A stretch of DNA of 64,000 nt from assembly GCA_002085155.1 (NCBI GenBank), contig NASX01000006.1, positions 1 through 64,000 on the forward strand. Reading direction: 5' to 3'. This document shows, piece after piece, positions 61,233 to 64,000 of this stretch (the stretch's first letter is position 1; every line of letters begins with the position of its first letter). A program made the position numbers and the translations under genes. Under the pieces are notes generated by a model that did not search any database, was not told the DNA's origin, and saw nothing but the letters and a program-made list of their open reading frames with translations. Origin of the DNA: Sorangiineae bacterium NIC37A_2. Lineage in GTDB: Bacteria; Myxococcota_A; Polyangia; Polyangiales; Polyangiaceae.

Positions 61233-62717
61233 TCACGCTTCCCCCTCCAGGTCGCCGAACGCGTCCGGGTCGACCGCAAGTACCTCGAGGGTCCGCTTGC
61301 GGACGCCGATGCCGTGCTCGATCAGCAGGTCGATCAGCTTGTCGCCGTCGATGAGGGTAATCGGGGCGGCGCCGCCGGCGAAGGCGGCCTCCTCGGTACC
61401 CTTCGAGAACCGCGAGGTGGCGATGATGGTTCCTCGGACCGCGTTGAAGCGGTAGAGCGAGCCGCGGAGGGCATCGAGGTCCTTGCGCTGAATGGTTCGC
61501 CTGTGGCGCTTGGCTTGAACCACCTCGCGCACGGAGGTGATTCCGAGCTCGATGTCGGCCACCACGTCGACGCCGCCGTCGCCGGAGCGGGTCGTGACCT
61601 CGACGTTCTGGTAGTCCATCTCTTCTAGCAGCCGCTTGACGAGGTGCTCGAAGGCGAAGGAGTCCATGTCGAGCAGCAGCTCGCGGAGGCTCTCCCGGAC
61701 GGAGGCCTCCTGCTTCTTGGCCAGAGTCCAGAGCTCTTGCTGCTCATCACCACCGAGCGCCTCCTCGGTGCCCACACGGCGCAGGTAGGACAGCCCGGCA
61801 TCGGTCACCGAGTACATGGTGCTCTTCCGGTCAACGAGGCCGCGGTCGAGCAGGTTGTTCAGTCGCCGCCGGAGGGTGTCGCGGAAGGTCGAGGGACTGC
61901 CGAAGGACGAATGTCGGTTGAGATACTCGGTCCACTCCTCGAGGATGCCGCCGGCGCGGGTCGGGCCGTTGTCAGCGACCAGGGCGAGGAGCTTGGCCAG
62001 CCCCTCCTGTTCGTCGAGGAAGACCTCAGCCTCGCCGCCCTCGTGCTCGATGAAGTCGCGGGCACGATCGGTAAGCGCCAGGGTGCCGTCGGGTCCTTCC
62101 TCGATGAGCTCGTACTTCTGGCTCAGCAGCCAGTGCCCGTACGTGTGGCGCGGGTTGACCGTCTTGCCGCTCTTCGCCCAGATTGCGCTCGCAAGGTCCG
62201 CGTCGTCGCCCGAGAGTCGCTCCGGGATCCACGTGTCGGGGTCGGTCCAGTCCACCGTGCTTTGCGGTGTCCCACGGAGCTCGCCGAGAGTCGCCTGGAG
62301 GCCGGTGATCTGTTTCCGGGGCCGACCGGGCCAGACCTTCAGCAGATGGCGCACCTCGCGGTAGGTCGGGAACAGCGGCGTGCGCACGCGCTGCTCGGTC
62401 TCGTCCTTGCTGGTCCCATCAGCGGAGTCGTCCGGCTTCGGTTCCGAGGTGGCGGGGCCGTCGGCCTTGGCACCGGCGGCATGCAGAGCCCGCAAGCCAA
62501 ACACGCCCGGTCGCACGCGCACGAACTCGCTCTTGTTGGCGTTGCGCTTGATGTCGACGGCGATCATGGCGTTCAGCGACGCCGCCGGTGTCTTCGATGA
62601 CGACGTTGCAAGGCCGCGAGCGAGGATCTGGTGGGTCAGCTCCTGGTAGTGGGTGGGACCGAGCTCTTGGAGCAGCTCGACCGCCGCCTGTCGCAGGGTC
62701 TTGGGGCTCTCGCTCAT
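61233..62717 (-). CDS. mrr: Mrr-type restriction nuclease with HARE-HTH domain
   Basis: 494 residues, ATG 62717. N-terminal HARE-HTH (about 5-75): LRQAAVELLQELGPTHYQEL and MIAVDIKRNANKSEFVRVRP. A disordered acidic linker and winged-helix (Mrr_N-like) segments follow (about 110-310). The C-terminal Mrr_cat domain (about 350-460) has FEHLVKRLLEEMDYQNVEVT, GDGGVDVVADIELG with Asp384, and VVQAKRHRR with Gln401 and Lys403, the QxK variant typical of Mrr enzymes. Mrr proteins cleave modified DNA. The stop is 16 bp before the Argonaute start, so they are one transcription unit. In other systems Mrr-like nucleases appear beside Argonautes. Confidence 0.92.
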   Translation of the reverse strand: MSESPKTLRQAAVELLQELGPTHYQELTHQILARGLATSSSKTPAASLNAMIAVDIKRNANKSEFVRVRPGVFGLRALHAAGAKADGPATSEPKPDDSADGTSKDETEQRVRTPLFPTYREVRHLLKVWPGRPRKQITGLQATLGELRGTPQSTVDWTDPDTWIPERLSGDDADLASAIWAKSGKTVNPRHTYGHWLLSQKYELIEEGPDGTLALTDRARDFIEHEGGEAEVFLDEQEGLAKLLALVADNGPTRAGGILEEWTEYLNRHSSFGSPSTFRDTLRRRLNNLLDRGLVDRKSTMYSVTDAGLSYLRRVGTEEALGGDEQQELWTLAKKQEASVRESLRELLLDMDSFAFEHLVKRLLEEMDYQNVEVTTRSGDGGVDVVADIELGITSVREVVQAKRHRRTIQRKDLDALRGSLYRFNAVRGTIIATSRFSKGTEEAAFAGGAAPITLIDGDKLIDLLIEHGIGVRKRTLEVLAVDPDAFGDLEGEA

Positions 62718-62769
62718 GGCGCCCTCCGACTCGGCGCCGGTCGGGCGCCGTATCCATGAGCGAGGTGGG

Positions 62770-63474
62770 TCATACGTCGAGCCCCGCTCCGTTCTTGCGC
62801 AGCCAGTCCTTCCGCTCGCGGAAGTCGGGCATCACCTTGTCGACCTCGTTCCAGAATGCGTCGGTGTGGTCGCGGTGGTGGAAGTGGCAGAGCTCGTGGA
62901 CGACGATGTAGTCGATAATGGTCTGCGGAGCCATCATGCACTTCCAGTGGAAGGAGAGCTTGCCCGAGGTGGAGCACGAGGCCCACCGGTGGCCCAGCTC
63001 CTTCACCTCGACGCCGGCCGGCTCCACGCCGACCTTCGGGGCGTAGTAGTCGACGCGGCTGCCCAGGCGCTCGAGACCCTTGGCGACGTAGAACTCGCGG
63101 AAGGCGGACTTGGCCGCAGCGATCTCGCCCTGCTCGACGAAGTCGCGGCGCAGGGTGAATCGGCCGTTCTTGAGCTGCAAGGCCTCGTCCTGATCGCTGA
63201 CGAGCAGGAGCCGGTAGGCGCGACCGAGGTACAGGAAGCCCTCGCCGTTCTTGTACTCGCGGAGCACCCGGGTGGCGTTCAGGTCCCGCCACTCGGCGAG
63301 GCCCTGGTAGATCCAGTAGTGCTTGGATTCGACGATGTTGGCGACCTGCTCGTCGTCGGCCCACTCGGGGGCTCGGACGAGCACGCTTCCGTCGCGCTCG
63401 ATGATGATGTCCGCCGTTGAGCGACGGCTGCGGATCACCTCGTAGGGGATCTGGTTGTCTTGCGACGCTTTCAC
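62770..63474 (-). CDS. YgjP-like (DUF45) metallopeptidase-fold protein
   Basis: 234 residues, start overlapping the HsdR stop by 4 bp. The YgjP/SprT-like core: YEVIRSRRSTADIIIERDGS at the start, KELGHRWASCSTSGKLSFHW, then MMAPQTIIDYIVVHELCHFH and HRDHTDAFWNEVDKVMPDF. HELCH with the later His in RDHTDAFW gives the zinc site. Such genes often follow hsdR in type I loci, and the family is described as a metal-dependent hydrolase. The role in restriction is unknown. The operon probably continues into mrr (52 bp gap). Confidence 0.9.
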   Translation of the reverse strand: MKASQDNQIPYEVIRSRRSTADIIIERDGSVLVRAPEWADDEQVANIVESKHYWIYQGLAEWRDLNATRVLREYKNGEGFLYLGRAYRLLLVSDQDEALQLKNGRFTLRRDFVEQGEIAAAKSAFREFYVAKGLERLGSRVDYYAPKVGVEPAGVEVKELGHRWASCSTSGKLSFHWKCMMAPQTIIDYIVVHELCHFHHRDHTDAFWNEVDKVMPDFRERKDWLRKNGAGLDV

Positions 63475-64000
63475 TTGATCAACTCCTCGTGGCGCTTCTC
63501 GGCGAGTTTCACGATCTCGACCGCTAGCCGCTCATGCTTAGCGTTGAGCGCCGGGATGTTCGCAAGGAGAATCTCGGTGTCGATGTTGCCGCGTAGCTTT
63601 TTCACCTCGATGGGCTTCTTCCAGAAGTCGAGGACGTCGATGGTGTCCTGCAGCATGTCCACGATGCGCAGCATCAGCTTCTTCAGCGGCGTGCGGTCGT
63701 CGGCCGGCACCTTGGCGCCGTCGTAGGCGAGCTGCAGCACGTAGTCGTAGAAGGTGGTCGCCTCCTTGGTGAGGCCCTCGACGGCGTCGGTGCGCCCCTC
63801 GATGGCATCCTTGCGGAGCTGCTCGAGGTCGTCCGACAGCGACTTCCAGTTGTCGCGGTGCTGCTCGATGAGTTTCTCCAGCTTTTCGCTGAGCTTGGTG
63901 TAGAAGGCTGGGTCCTCGTCGAAGTGGACCGTGCAGTGTTTACGGATGGCGTGCTCCATCTCGCTCGCCTTGGCCTCGTCACTCCCCTGGGAGTGCTTGT
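63471..64000 (-). CDS. hsdR: Type I restriction subunit HsdR, C-terminal part (start outside window)
   Basis: Frame open to the window edge; the visible 176 residues read KHSQGSDEAKASEMEHAIRK, HFDEDPAFYTKLSEKLEKLI, HRDNWKSLSDDLEQLRKDAI, LRIVDMLQDTIDVLDFWKKP. This is the helical C-terminal part of HsdR that contacts the methyltransferase core. It is unlike the HsdR at 30551 in sequence, so a second type I system lies to the right of the window. The Met at 63959 is internal. Confidence 0.85.
   Translation of the reverse strand, partial: KHSQGSDEAKASEMEHAIRKHCTVHFDEDPAFYTKLSEKLEKLIEQHRDNWKSLSDDLEQLRKDAIEGRTDAVEGLTKEATTFYDYVLQLAYDGAKVPADDRTPLKKLMLRIVDMLQDTIDVLDFWKKPIEVKKLRGNIDTEILLANIPALNAKHERLAVEIVKLAEKRHEELIK

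Overview
The window is GC-rich with compact, often overlapping genes. Gly/Ser/Gln-rich lipoproteins (lipobox Cys followed by GGQGGQ, SGSGSGGK or GGGGG tracts), a secreted protein with a MYXO-CTERM-like tail, a CorE-like Cys-tailed sigma factor and many small DUF proteins point to a myxobacterium, most likely Polyangia-like Myxococcota. This is inferred from gene style; the window contains no rRNA or tRNA gene. Several genes are broken by single frameshifts, so either parts of the region are decaying or the assembly has some indel errors.

Layout. 1-6.7 kb: the 3' part of a CaCA cation antiporter, converging on a complete mrp Na+/H+ antiporter operon (mrpA with fused mrpB, then C, D, E, F, G). 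7-26.4 kb: chromosomal housekeeping and stress genes. These include an SRPBCC/ArsR pair with two operators, a TipAL-type MerR regulator with a classic 19-bp-spacer promoter, a Cys-tailed ECF sigma factor beside a previously unlisted 54-residue metallothionein-like gene, DUF488/DUF2239/DUF2200/DUF1697 proteins, two aldo/keto reductases with divergent AraC and LysR regulators, two paralogous DODA-type dioxygenases, and several lipoproteins.

26.8-38.9 kb is an accessory island. It holds a type I restriction-modification operon (hsdM-hsdS-HEPN-like protein-hsdR), a lower-GC three-gene module of unknown function, a 42-bp tandem repeat array with a palindromic core, and a two-gene unit of an unknown protein plus a HerA-like ATPase. 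38.8-45.6 kb carries a VOC protein, a catalase and SDR pair, a small internally duplicated protein, and a lipoprotein coupled to an O-antigen-ligase/TPR membrane protein.

45.6-50.8 kb is a degenerating stretch with frameshifted or truncated genes, including an AbiE-type (type IV) toxin-antitoxin pair with operator repeats and a second AbiEi-like gene cut at the same breakpoint as a YggL fragment. 52-55.3 kb is an arsenic resistance operon: arsR, acr3, an arsC-arsN fusion and arsM, with matching operators at arsR and acr3.

57.8-64 kb (minus strand) is a defence cluster. It contains the C-terminus of a second HsdR, a coupled YgjP-like metallopeptidase, an Mrr-type nuclease, a long prokaryotic Argonaute whose PIWI domain has lost visible catalytic aspartates, and a PD-(D/E)XK nuclease overlapping the Argonaute stop by 4 bp. 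The tightly packed Mrr-pAgo-nuclease unit is the best candidate for a little-described system: a guide-binding but non-cleaving Argonaute that probably recruits or triggers its partner nuclease.
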